From contig BSYQ01000008.1 in the NCBI GenBank assembly GCA_030272585.1, positions 1,550,001-1,614,000 of the forward strand: a DNA stretch of 64,000 nucleotides, written 5' to 3'. The notes below the pieces were generated by a model that had not been told where the DNA came from, made no database searches, and was given only the letters and a program-made list of their open reading frames with translations. Origin of the DNA: Bryopsis sp. KO-2023. Taxonomy: Eukaryota; Chlorophyta; Ulvophyceae; Bryopsidales; Bryopsidaceae. Positions 19,061 to 29,139 of the stretch are shown piece by piece (position 1 is the stretch's first letter; every line of letters starts with the position of its first letter). The position numbers were made by a program, and so were the translations under genes.

Positions 19061-19816
19061 ATTGGAAAATCGAAATGAAATGAGATTTTTCTCTATTGGA
19101 TCCCGATCGCGAGGAGTTTGTCGAGGCTCTGGCCCCCGATCGAAATGTCCCCCTGGCCGGTCACGCTCCGAGGCCGCATGTCTGATTTTCGAAGCGCCAT
19201 GTCGGTCGACGCCGCTCGCATGGCGGACGTGCGCGGAGCGCAGGTCCGACTCCCACGACTTTGCGAGTTTTCCAGGGCGCTGCGCGAAGCGAAAAGAAAA
19301 GGGAAAGTGAAGTAAAGTCGAAAACGAAAGGGCGAGGGAGCTGCGCGCTGCGCAGCGACCTGTCAGATCGACAGGGGTGATGGGCGAGGGAGCTGCGCAG
19401 CGCGCAGCGACCTGTCAAATTTACAGGTTTGATGGGCGCAGGTGTGATGGGCGAGGGAGCTGCGCAGCGCGCAGCGACCTTTCGAATTAGAAAGTGTGAT
19501 CGCTCAGGGAGCTGCGCGCTGCGCAGCGACCTGTCGAATTAGAAAGTGTGAGGGGCGAGGGTGCTGCGCGCTGCGCCCTCGCCCAGGTCTGGTTCGCTAC
19601 AAGTTCGAAAAAAAAAAAAGAAAACGAAAAAGGGGTTACATAATGGAAAAAGGGAAATCGAATGGAACTTGCATTTTCTGATTCGCTGGGAGTTCGTTCG
19701 CTGGGAGTTCGTTCGCTGGGAGTTCGAAAAAAAAAACGAAAAAAAACGAAAAACTGTGACGTTCGATTTTCCTCTCTCTGTCGAAGCGATGAGACGGACC
19801 GGTTAATTGGGAAATC
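19061..19816. repeat. Repeat module B, copy 2
   Basis: Near-identical copy of 15890-16645. Its right neighbour is module C, whereas copy 1 is followed by module X, so the same module sits in two different contexts with the switch inside the joint motif at 19757-19817. Confidence 0.9.
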
Positions 19817-20853
19817 GAATTTTTTAATGAGATTTTCCTTGGATCAACAAAATGTCCCTCCACCCGCTTGGTGGGTTGCAGGGTACTAGCCCACAGGCAA
19901 AATGTCCCTGCGTCGCCGGTCACGCTCCGCGCTCGCATGTCTGATTTTCGAGGCGCCATGGCGGTCGACGCCGCTCGCATGGCGGACCGGCGCGCTGCTG
20001 CAGCGAAACTGCGCAGAGCGCAGGTCCGACTCTCTGGACTTGGGTGGTTTCCAGGGCGCTGGGCGAAGCGAAAAGTAAAGGGAAAGAAAGGCAAGTCGAA
20101 AAGGAAAGGGCGAGGGAGCTGCGCGCTGCGCAGCTCGCTCTTTTAAAAAGGTGATGGGCGAGGTCGCTGGGGGCAAAGTGTGAGGGGCGAGGTCGCTGGG
20201 GGCAAAGTGATGGGTGAGTGGTCGCTGCGCAGCTCGCTCCTTTCAAAACGTGATGGACGAGGTCGCTGGGGGCAAAGTGTGAGGGGCGAGGTCGCTGGGG
20301 GCAAAGTGATGGGTGAGTGGTCGCTGCGCAGCTCGCTCCTTTTAAAAAGGTGATGGGCGAGGTCGCTGGGGGCAGCGCAGCGACCTATCAAATTAAAAAA
20401 AGTGATGGGGAGGGAGCTGCGCGCAGCGCAGCGATCGCTTTCAAAGTGTGAGGGGCCAGGGAGCTGCGCGCTGCGCAGCGACCTGTGAAATCGACAGGTG
20501 TGAGGGGCGAGGGAGCTGCGCGCTGCGCAGCGACCTCTCAACTTCGAAAGTGTGAAGGGGGAGGGAGCTGCGCAGCGCGCAGCGACCTGTCGAATAGAAA
20601 AGTGTGATGGGCGAGGGTGTTGCGCGCTGCGCGCGGCGCCCTCCCCAAGGTCTGGTTCGCTGGGAGTTCGAAAAAAAAAAAAAAAACGAAAAAGGGGTTA
20701 CCTAATGTAAAAAGGGGAATCGAATGTAACTTACAGCTTGTGGTTCGCTGGGAGTTCGTTCGCTGGGAGTTCGAAAAAAAAACAAAAAAAAAAACGAACA
20801 ACTGTTACGTTCGATTTCCCTCTCTCTGTCAAAGCCATGAGACAGACCGGTTA
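19794..20853. repeat. Repeat module C, copy 2
   Basis: Near-identical copy of 18001-19060, now followed by module A rather than module B; the switch lies in the joint motif at 20805-20865. Confidence 0.9.
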
Positions 20854-22558
20854 ATTGGAAAATCGTAGTGTAACGAAGATTTTTCTCTATTGGATCCCGA
20901 TCGCGAGGAGTTTGTCGAGGCTCTGGCCCCCGATCGAAATGTCCCCCTGGCCGGTCACGCTCCGAGGCCGCATGTCTGATTTTCGAGGCGCCATGTCGGT
21001 CGACGCCGCTCGCATGGCGGACCTGCGCGGAGCGCGGGTCGGACTCCCACGACTTTGCGATTTTCTTCGCTTCGCGCAGCGAACTGGCGGAGAACGAGGG
21101 GGGAGGCGCTGCGCGAAGTGTTTCGTCTTGCCCCTGCGTCGAAACGTCTTCCTCTCACAGCCGGCCCTTGACCATTGACCATTGGAGGTCGACTGCAAGT
21201 GGTAATTTCGTTTTTTGGAGCTTCTATTTTCGAACATGTCGACCTGCGACCGTCTCCCTGGTAGACAGGCGACCACTGTTCTTTTTCTCTCGACCCTTAA
21301 GCAGGGGGTCTCTCTTTTTTCGAACGTTTTTCGAAGTCCAAGTAATTTTTCGCACAAATTCTGCAGGGATTTACCCCAGGGGGGGTCCAGAAGGGTTTTT
21401 TTTTTCCTTTTTTAGTCCAGTTGCGCCTGAAGGTCTTTCCAGGCAGTAGTTTCGAACCTTTCTGTTCGGTTCGTTCGTTTTCCGACCCTTTCTCCAGAGT
21501 CGGTGTTTTAGATTTAGATTTACAGGTTCTGGGGGATCCTGTTTTAGCTTTTCTCGTTCTTTTTCGTTTTCTCTGGGCTTTAGTCGTAAAAAAAAACCAC
21601 TTAAAAAGTGTGATGGGCCAGGGAGCTGCGCGCTGCGCCTTGGGAAAGGGCGATGCGCGCAGCGCACCCCGACTGCAGCGACTTGGAAAAAACGAGGGCG
21701 AAAAAACGATCCTAAGTGCGATCCTAGCCTGGCATCGGAGTCGAACCGAACTTGACCCTTCCAGGCGGACGAAAGAGCAAGGAACCTCTGTTTTTCGCTA
21801 AAAAGGAGGTGGAGTTCACTGTAAAAAAAAACGGCGCTGACCTTTGACAATCGATGCTGCAGGCGACAAAAAGTGTGACTCCCCAGTGAGGTGGACGAGG
21901 AGTTTGCTGGAACGGAACGCTGGTGGGGAGCGTACTGGAACCCTGCGACTGGACTGCGCAGCCTTCGACAAGGAACGCTCTGGATCGTCAGAAAAGAGTG
22001 AAGCGCCACATGAGCGCGCAGCATCACCTGTGCAACACTGTGCAGGAGCGACCTGGGGGTCGTCAGGAAGGTGTGTGTGCGAGGCAGTTCGAAAAAGGGG
22101 AGCCTCAGGTCAGAAAAGGAGTGAAAAAGGGGACCCCAGAGTCACAGGTCTGGAAAAAGTTGGAAAAGGTTGATCTAAAAAGTGTGATTGGTGCCAAGTG
22201 AAAGAGAAAGGTGTTTGGCTGGTTTATAAAGTGAGAAGTGGGTTTCCCCTGTGAAATTTCCAGTTGGTTTGTTGTGAGTTTGTATTTTCACAGAAAATTC
22301 TGTGGGAAAGGAAGAAGTTCTATTCTTGATTTGAATTTGCTATAGGTTTTCTATCAAAAGCAGAGTCACCCCTGAAAAGCTAAAAGATAACCTGGGGGTT
22401 TAATGGACTCTGGGGCGTGCCGTGCGCTGTACGACGCCTACACGCAGAGTGCCTGTTGGACTTGTGTGTGGCAACCATCGCTTGAGAGAACAAACGAACG
22501 AACAGTGACATTCGATTTTCCTCTCTCTGTCGAAGCGATGAGACGGACCGGTTAATTG
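20853..22558. repeat. Repeat module A, copy 2
   Basis: Near-identical copy of 14188-15893, ending in the joint motif at 22505-22566. Confidence 0.9.
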
Positions 22559-23780
22559 GGAAATCGTAGTGTAACGGAGATTTTCCTTGGATCAACAAAA
22601 TGTCCCTCCACCCGCTTGGTGGGTTGCAGGGTACTAGCCCAAAGGCAAAATGTCCCTGCGTAGCCGGTCACGCTCCGCGCTCGCATGTCTGATTTTCGAA
22701 GCGCCATGTCGGTCGACGCCGCTCGCATGGCGGACATGCGCGGAGCGCAGGTCCGACTCTCACGACTATGGAATTCCAGGGCGCTGCGCGAAGCGCAGCG
22801 AACTGGCGGAGAACGAGGGGGGGAGGCGCTGCCGCGACTTGGAAGAAAACGAGGGCGTTGCGCGCGGCGCCCTCGCCCGGATCTGGTTCGCTCGGAGTTC
22901 GGAAAAAAAACAGAAACGAAAGAAAAGGAAGTACACAAGAGAAAATACAAGGGAATCGAAAAAAAACAAAACAGAAAAGGAATAATAAAGAGAAAAAAGA
23001 AGTGTTTCGTCTTGCCCCTGCGTCGAAACGTCTTCCTTTCACAGCCGGCCCTTTCCAAACGCCTGCCCTACCACCTGCATGGGCGGATTTTCTCTTTGCT
23101 TTTTCACCTGCAGCTGAATTAAGTATTCGAGTTCCACTTTCGTTGCCTACTCACCCCCTCGCGACGGCCAGAAGCCGCTCCCGCCACGCTCAGCGCCTTG
23201 TTCCCCCCCTATTCCAGCGACGTCCACATGGTGGGGACGCCCTGGTCGTGCGCGGATGAAAATCCGAAGAGAGGCCAGGGAGTCGAACCCTGTTCGAACC
23301 CTGCGTCCACCTCTGTTCCACGCCGCTCCATTTCTCGACTGGCGACCATTCTTCCTGAACTTATCTCCTTACCCAGGCAGGGCTTTTCGAGTCTTTTCGA
23401 GTGGTTTATGAAAATGACGACAACGACGACGACGGCTGGATTTGGGTTCGTTTCTGTCGCTATGCGTGACGTGGCGTGGTTTCTCGGGTGGGAGGTCAGG
23501 TAACGGCGAACCGCAGCGAACTGGCGGAGAACGAGGGAGCTGCGCAGCGCGCGAAGCGACCTGTTAAACTAAAAAGTGTGATGGGCCAAAACCAAAGGCA
23601 GCGACCAAAGAAAAGTTCTGATGGGCCATTTAGCCCCCTAGGGCAAGCGGCAGCGCGCGCACGTGACACTTTTTGCTTCGCACCTTGTGCTTCGCTCGAG
23701 CTGAGCGCAGCGAGCTCCTAGTAAGCCTTGATGGGTGAGGGAGCTGCGAAAAAAGCCCTGGGCGATCTACCAGTAATCCA
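22559..23780. repeat. Divergent end of the modular array
   Basis: A further head of the CCTTGGATCAACAAAATGTCCC type (22585-22660) is followed by module parts to about 23060, unique-looking DNA, and scattered minisatellite fragments at 23510-23590 and 23690-23760. No credible gene is seen; the open frames shared with the modules are on both strands and show no recognisable domain. Confidence 0.65.
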
Positions 23781-24123
23781 TGGGTGGGACTCGCCGGTAA
23801 TCGCGCCTGTATATGCGAGTGGCGTTTACAACACGAGACAAGAGCGCACAACAAAACATACCAAATATGCAGCGAGTCTATGTCGATATCTTGAGAAAGT
23901 GTTCTCGCGGATCCCCCCGACCATTCCACCCCACCGAAACCGTGCAGCAAAATCAAAGTCCTCAGGGATGACGTAGCTGGAAGAGTGATGTGACTCTCAT
24001 CGCGTCCCTGTCACAGACTTGACGACTTCGAGGAAGGAAAGTCGAGCAAGGAAAAAAAGGCGACGAGCGACGGTGTAGGCGACGACGCAGGCGTGTCGAG
24101 AACGCGAACAAGGTGAGAGAAGA

Positions 24124-24158
24124 AGGAGGGTGAAGTGGGTTCGACTCCCACACCTCCT
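24124..24158 (+). other. tRNA-minihelix-like hairpin (acceptor plus T-arm), no anticodon part
   Basis: GTGGG-TTCGACT-CCCAC (24135-24151) is a perfect T-arm with a 5-bp stem and a 7-nt TTCRANN loop, and GGTTCGACTCC matches the B-box consensus. It is followed by ACCTCCT, which pairs with AGGAGG(G)T just upstream (24124-24131). D-arm, anticodon arm and CCA are absent. It may be a degenerate tRNA, the end of a tRNA-derived repeat, or chance. Confidence 0.35.
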
Positions 24159-24159
24159 G

Positions 24160-24692
24160 AAGGCTAGTGCCCTAGAAATTCAAACATGCAGGGGTCGACA
24201 GAAAAGGTTTTAGGGAAGCCTCTCCCTATTCTTCTTTGTTTTCCTTTTTTTGGCTTGGTTCCACCTTGTTCGCGTTCTTTTTTGGGAGAAACCAACTTCG
24301 TCGCCGAAAAGATCTCCCTCCTGTTGAGATTCTTTCTGTTTTTCCTCATAACTTCTTTTATACCGCGTCGTTTCCGACGAAACAAAGCGCGTTTGAAACG
24401 TGGAGTCGAGGGGAAGCCACTGCATACTATTTTGTCGCGTTTTAAAGGAAAAACTTTAGGTCGATCGTCCTTTGACGACTTCTGGACGTCGGGAGGGATT
24501 CGGCCACCCAAATATTGTATAAATCAAAAGAAAGCTACTGTATAAGCCTAATGGAGTGCAAATAAATGATTTTTTGAGGCATTGACTATCGTGGGTGTTT
24601 CGCATGAAAAATCAGCCCAAGAAACCCCTTAAATCTTCTCTCTATTCACGGAATTTCAATGAATTCGTTTGTTTTTTCGAATATTTGTATAG
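24160..24692. other. Non-coding leader before the Helitron ORF
   Basis: About 530 bp, AT-rich toward the right, with no convincing gene. The Helitron 5' end (expected to start TC) should lie here or slightly upstream but I could not fix it. GTATAG directly precedes the ATG at 24693 and could be a splice acceptor. Confidence 0.4.
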
Positions 24693-25896
24693 ATGACGTC
24701 AGTGGGGGAGACGGGCAGCTTCACAAGGTCCGACGTGCAAGCTCGATGGATGTGGAGGAATCAAGTGTGCGTGGGGTTGGGTATCCCAAACAGGCGAGTC
24801 ATCTCTCGTGATCCTTTCGTGATCACTCCGGTGACGAGTTCCCCGTACGGGATACGAAATTTTTCGTTATACGAGCAAATGAACGTGGCCCTAGGGGCAG
24901 AATTTTTTGTCGATCACAGTTCAGCGGACGGGGCGTGTTTTTTTAACGCCATATCCAAAGAAATAAGCGGGGACGAAACGAGTGCGGGGACCTTACGAAC
25001 CTTGGTATGCGACCTGGCGGCGACGCACCCCGTGGCTTTCGCCGCTTTTGAGGGGTGCACCGTTGATGAAATAAAAATAAAGATAAATAACATGCGGTCC
25101 AACGATACGTGGGCGAGCACGTGGACTATTTTTGCGGCCGCGACCCTCCTCCAAACCCCTTTTGAAATACAATTATACCAACGTGACTACCCTGTTTTCA
25201 AATTCAATCCTTTGTTCTCCACTTCCTTGATTACCACCAGCGCCATGGATAACGTGTTTGTTAGATTATGTAACACGAAAGGCAACCACTACGACAGGGT
25301 GTACGAGCGAAACGAGCTCCAAGCGATCACCCCCGCCTCATTACTTGCGAATATTATCGTGCCGATCGTGGGAAACAGAACTCCCGAACTCGAAAACAAA
25401 ACCACAACCAAATTCGAAACGAAAGAAGAAAGAAAAAGGCGCCTTGCGAGAGAAAGAAAGAGGAAGCAACGAAGCGATGCAAAGAAAGCAAAAGAAATGA
25501 GGGATGCTGAGAAAGAAAACATTGCGAGCAAGCCCGAAACAAAGAAGGAAAAAAGGTTGGAAAAACGTGCTTTGCTGAAGCGCGAGAGGGAAGCGAAATT
25601 GTCCGAAGAAAAGAAAAAAGCATTGCGTGAAACACACGCGAGCGAGGAACGAAAGAGAACGGACACGAACGAAAAGAAAGCGGCCGACGAGAACACGAGG
25701 AAAGAAAACGAGCGAAAGAGAAAAAAGCAACGAGAGGAATGGGCGACCAGAAAAAAGATCCACAGGCAAAATCTCAAACGCACGAGCGTCGACGAGCTGA
25801 TTGGCGATTGGGAGCGTCACTTGGAGCACACCGTTACCTGGCACGGCAACGTTTGCCAGAGTTGCGGAGAGACGGGGCCGGGTGCCGACTTCAGCG
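24693..25896 (+). pseudogene. Helitron protein, N-terminal part with OTU cysteine-protease domain
   Basis: The frame starts at the ATG at 24693. Residues about 65-205 are an OTU (ovarian tumour-type deubiquitinase) domain: the catalytic cysteine motif is DGACFFNAI, and the histidine motif is GNHYDRV. Residues about 240-375 are a highly charged Lys/Arg/Glu segment likely to form a long helix. A CX2C pair (CQSCGE) begins a conserved cysteine region. The coding sequence is interrupted after codon position 1 of the next codon at 25896 by the LTR; as it stands it would read about 18 LTR-encoded codons and stop at 25952. OTU domains fused to Helitron proteins are known in several eukaryotic lineages; their role in transposition is not established. 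Confidence 0.85.
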
Positions 25897-26417
25897 TGAT
25901 ACCAGCTGCTGACGTCCAGGGACGTCAGACGTCAAAGGCGTCATGCATCTGACGTCTGTGAAGCGTCAGATGCATCCCCGGTAGATGACAGCATTCCCCT
26001 GAGGAGATACTACCGAACTACAGCGAGGAAACCACCGCAAGAGCACCTGGTCAAGACAGTGGTTCGATCAACTAAAGTGAGACTCGCGAGGCGAAGGTCT
26101 CGGGTTTGAGTCTGAGTGGGAACGTGCTTTGGTCTGGGCCTGTGTGTGAGTGTGTGAGTGAGTCAGTAGTAGAACTGGCGGCTGTGAGTCAGGGTAGTGG
26201 GAGTGTTACGGGTGGTTAGTCACCCTCGGGAAAGTCGAACGGGAGTTAAAAGGATGGGACGCTTGATGTAACCTTGCTTGTCAGTAATTCTGTGAGTGCA
26301 ACTGTGGACCCCGTGTGCGACTCGATTCGATTTTGTGTGACCCTGTGGAACTCAGCCGCCACCCTCTCTCACTCTTTACACGGAAGTGCGTCGGCGTACG
26401 GAGCGCCTCGCGTAACA
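25897..26417 (+). repeat. 5' LTR of element 2
   Basis: 521 bp beginning TGATACCAG and ending CGCGTAACA. The first 80 bp carry a cluster of GACGTC motifs (described separately). Confidence 0.96.
25910..25973 (+). promoter_or_regulatory. Cluster of TGACGTC (CRE/bZIP-type) motifs at the LTR start
   Basis: TGACGTC occurs at 25910-25916 and 25950-25956, GACGTCA at 25921-25927 and 25928-25934, and half-sites GCGTCA at 25938 and 25963. In addition 25945-25954 and 25964-25973 form a perfect 10-bp inverted repeat with a 9-nt loop. The motif is the CREB/ATF (bZIP) consensus; use as a U3 enhancer is inferred. The same cluster is present in the 3' LTR. Confidence 0.6.
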
Positions 26418-26421
26418 TTTT

Positions 26422-26445
26422 TGGTTTCGGAGCTCGGACTCGAAC
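26422..26445 (+). other. Primer-binding site of element 2, extending into the tRNA T-arm
   Basis: TGGTTTCGGAGC at 26422-26433 starts 4 nt after the LTR and equals the element 1 site. Here the tRNA-like antisense sequence continues through GGACTCGAAC (26436-26445), the complement of a T-loop/B-box. Farther on (26477-26492) the complementary strand reads TGGCTTAGTGCA, close to an A-box. Confidence 0.75.
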
Positions 26446-26831
26446 TCTGGCGGAGAAAGTCAACTCAGGAAGCGTTAGTGCACTAAGCCACTGACGTGCA
26501 AGGTATATCGGCGGACGGTTATACGCCTGGTCGCTAGTTATACAGTGAGGGGACTTTTACTAGTTCTGTCGGAAAAACAAACACACCCGCGAAAAGGTTC
26601 GCACGAAAAAGAGGGTGTCCGACAGCAGTTTGTGTGGTACCCAGAAACAGACGACAGGAAAAAGGTTATCCTGTAACTGTCGTTGTGTGGCGGGGAGGCC
26701 ACAAAACTGGTAGCTTAGTCGCTGGGAGTTTGTCGTTAAACGTTTGGACGTAAAGGCAGTGAGGGAAAAGTCAACAGTCTACTGTTGACAGTAACTGTCG
26801 GAAAGTCAACTGAAAGTCAGAGGCACACAGT

Positions 26832-29105
26832 ATGGCGTTAATACCAAGTGGATCAGGAAGCCAGATGGTGGCTTTTGAAGACTCCACTATGGACGAGTCT
26901 GCTATGCAGGTTGTTCACAACACGCAGAACATTCAGATAAACCGGACGGAGTCTGGTTCTGAAGGAGGAGGTCAGCTGCAAGCTCAGCTTGCAGTCTGGC
27001 GCGAAACAGTAGCAACGGACTTGAAAAGTTCCTTCCAAACTGTTCATACAGACATGGAAAAAGCCATAGTGGCTGTCGACCAAAAGACGGAGCAAAATAT
27101 TCAAGGTCTCCGTGAGTTCGTTCATCGAACTCAAGAAAGTCAGCAAAGGGTCGAAACTGAAGTCAACGACCTCCAGGTCGTTCTGCGACAGAATGTCGAG
27201 TCGACGACAGAAAAGCTAGCACAGCTTACAGACCATCTACAGTCAATGAAGCAGTCATTTGTGACTGATGTGCAAGAGCAACTGAGTACACATTATGCAC
27301 AGTTGAGAGAAGAAATCCTGGAAACAGGAAAATCTCATGCACAGAGTATTGCATATCTGAAAGATCAGATGCAACAGGAACAGGGGCTGTTCCAGCAATC
27401 TCATCAGACTGAACAGAATAAGCAGATGCAAGACTTGTTTTCCGAACTGCAGACAATTAAGGGACAAGTGCAGAAGGAAGAGCAAATGCATCAGGAACAA
27501 GGAATGTTCCAGCAAACTTATCAGAAACAAATGCAAGATTTGTATTCTGAATTGCAAGCAGTGAAAGGACAAGTCCAAAAAGAGGAACAAACAGCCCTTG
27601 TACTAGTGGAAAGAGAAAGAGAAGCTAGACAGAAAGAAGAGCTATCTCTTAAGCACACAATGGATAGAATGCTGAAGGAGTATGTACAGGCATCAGTTGT
27701 GCCTACACAACCACTGGAAGTCCCAGTGTATATGATGCAAACAGTCACAGAAGGATTGAGTACAGAGGGACAAGAAGAACAGGAAATTCAACCTACTTCA
27801 GCAGCAGAGCTGGTGCTACCACCAGTTACTAATGGAGCACCTGCAACTGTGGGGTTACTACCACCCACTCTAGCAGTTCCATTACCCCCAGGACCTTCTT
27901 CTTTGGGTCTTATAGACCTAACTACAGGACAATCACTTCCAATGGGATCACCAATCCCCACATTGTCCATGTCACCAGCCACTGTAGTTCCACCAGCTAC
28001 ATTTACAGTGGGCACTACCCCAGCACCATCAGGCATGGGAATCAGACCACCAAATCCCTTTGAGCAATTAACAAGTCAAAGAGCACCTAGTGGTGGTGCA
28101 CCTGGAGGAAATCCAGGGGATCCAAATGGATCAAATGGCCCAAATGGACAAGACAGGCCAAACATGCCTAGAGCATCTGGATCTGGATTTCCAGGGCCAG
28201 GAAATGGTGGAGGTGGTGGTGGAGGTGGTGATGGAGGACCCCCAGGAGGAGGACCACCTGATAGAGATCCTAGTGGCACATCAGGAGGTTCAGGACAAGG
28301 TCCTGAGAGACCTTACAGCAAACAGATTAAGCTCACTCCCCCAGAGAAATTCACAGGAGATGAAAGGATGTCTGCAACAGAATGGATACTAGGAATGAAG
28401 AGATGGTTGCAGAATCAACACATCTTAGAGAGAGACTGGTTATCCTGTTTTCAGTCACATCTCCAGGGAGATGCACTTAGCTGGTTAAACCTGATGGATA
28501 TACAGATCATGAATCAGGAAAAAGCAGAGTATGCTAGCTGGCAAGAGTTCACTCAAGAACTAAGGAATGTTTTTGAGCCAGTCTCCCTAATAGAGACTGC
28601 CAGAAAACAGTTAAGAACTCTAAGGCAGACTGGAACTGCCTTAGGCTACATCAGGCTCTTCAGAAAGCTGATGTTTAGACTCCCCAACCTACCTCAAGAA
28701 GAAAGATATGCAGCCTTTGTGGATGGGCTCTCAGATAGAAATATGCAAGCACAGGTTATGACCCTGTGTGATGGGGATCTGGATAAGGCCATCCTCACAG
28801 TTCAAAGACTCTCTGCAACTATAGGCAGTAGAGGTGGCACTACTAGCAGCTTTAGAGGCAGAGGTAGAGGGAGGGGAAGATTTGGACAAAGGAATACACA
28901 GATGTCAGCAGTGATAGCTGCTGCAACACCACAACTACCTCTTGCAGCAAACTCAGTTAAAGCTGTGCAACAGAGAGGTCAGATGGGATCTAGACCCTCA
29001 AGGGGAGGATCCTTTAAGTGTTTTCTATGTGGAAGCACAGAGCATGGGGTGAGACAGTGTCCTAAACTGTCCCAAGCTCAGAAAGCCCTGAAGAAGGGAA
29101 ACTAA
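26832..29105 (+). CDS. gag: Gag of element 2
   Basis: 757 codons. Residues about 45-290 are glutamine/glutamate-rich and should form coiled coils; they include an imperfect duplicated block of about 36-39 residues (QDLFSELQTIKGQVQKEEQ and QDLYSELQAVKGQVQKEEQ, nucleotides about 27365-27590). Residues about 395-490 are a Gly/Pro/Asn-rich linker. The capsid-like domain follows (PPEKFTGDERM, WLQNQHILERDW, GDALSWLNL). Near the end are RGRGRGRGR and a zinc knuckle CFLCGSTEHGVRQC (about residue 730). It ends at TAA 29103-29105, immediately after a slippery heptamer. It packages element RNA into particles, by family role. Confidence 0.9.
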   Translation: MALIPSGSGSQMVAFEDSTMDESAMQVVHNTQNIQINRTESGSEGGGQLQAQLAVWRETVATDLKSSFQTVHTDMEKAIVAVDQKTEQNIQGLREFVHRTQESQQRVETEVNDLQVVLRQNVESTTEKLAQLTDHLQSMKQSFVTDVQEQLSTHYAQLREEILETGKSHAQSIAYLKDQMQQEQGLFQQSHQTEQNKQMQDLFSELQTIKGQVQKEEQMHQEQGMFQQTYQKQMQDLYSELQAVKGQVQKEEQTALVLVEREREARQKEELSLKHTMDRMLKEYVQASVVPTQPLEVPVYMMQTVTEGLSTEGQEEQEIQPTSAAELVLPPVTNGAPATVGLLPPTLAVPLPPGPSSLGLIDLTTGQSLPMGSPIPTLSMSPATVVPPATFTVGTTPAPSGMGIRPPNPFEQLTSQRAPSGGAPGGNPGDPNGSNGPNGQDRPNMPRASGSGFPGPGNGGGGGGGGDGGPPGGGPPDRDPSGTSGGSGQGPERPYSKQIKLTPPEKFTGDERMSATEWILGMKRWLQNQHILERDWLSCFQSHLQGDALSWLNLMDIQIMNQEKAEYASWQEFTQELRNVFEPVSLIETARKQLRTLRQTGTALGYIRLFRKLMFRLPNLPQEERYAAFVDGLSDRNMQAQVMTLCDGDLDKAILTVQRLSATIGSRGGTTSSFRGRGRGRGRFGQRNTQMSAVIAAATPQLPLAANSVKAVQQRGQMGSRPSRGGSFKCFLCGSTEHGVRQCPKLSQAQKALKKGN

Positions 29106-29139
29106 AAGAGGAGGCTAGTGTTGGGTCAGCTAAGCCTCC
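29096..29139 (+). promoter_or_regulatory. -1 ribosomal frameshift signal (G_GGA_AAC plus stem-loop) of element 2
   Basis: GGGAAAC at 29096-29102 is in X_XXY_YYZ phase of gag and abuts the stop TAA. After a 7-nt spacer, GGAGGCT at 29110-29116 pairs with AGCCTCC at 29133-29139; allowing one bulged A, two more pairs (AG/CT) extend the stem to 9 bp. Slipping -1 gives the frame that stays open to the end of pol at 32887. Confidence 0.85.

Noticed and set aside
24186..24545. 119-codon open frame upstream of the Helitron
   Set aside because: Hydrophobic low-complexity composition, overlapping frames on both strands, no family resemblance; more likely transposon leader.
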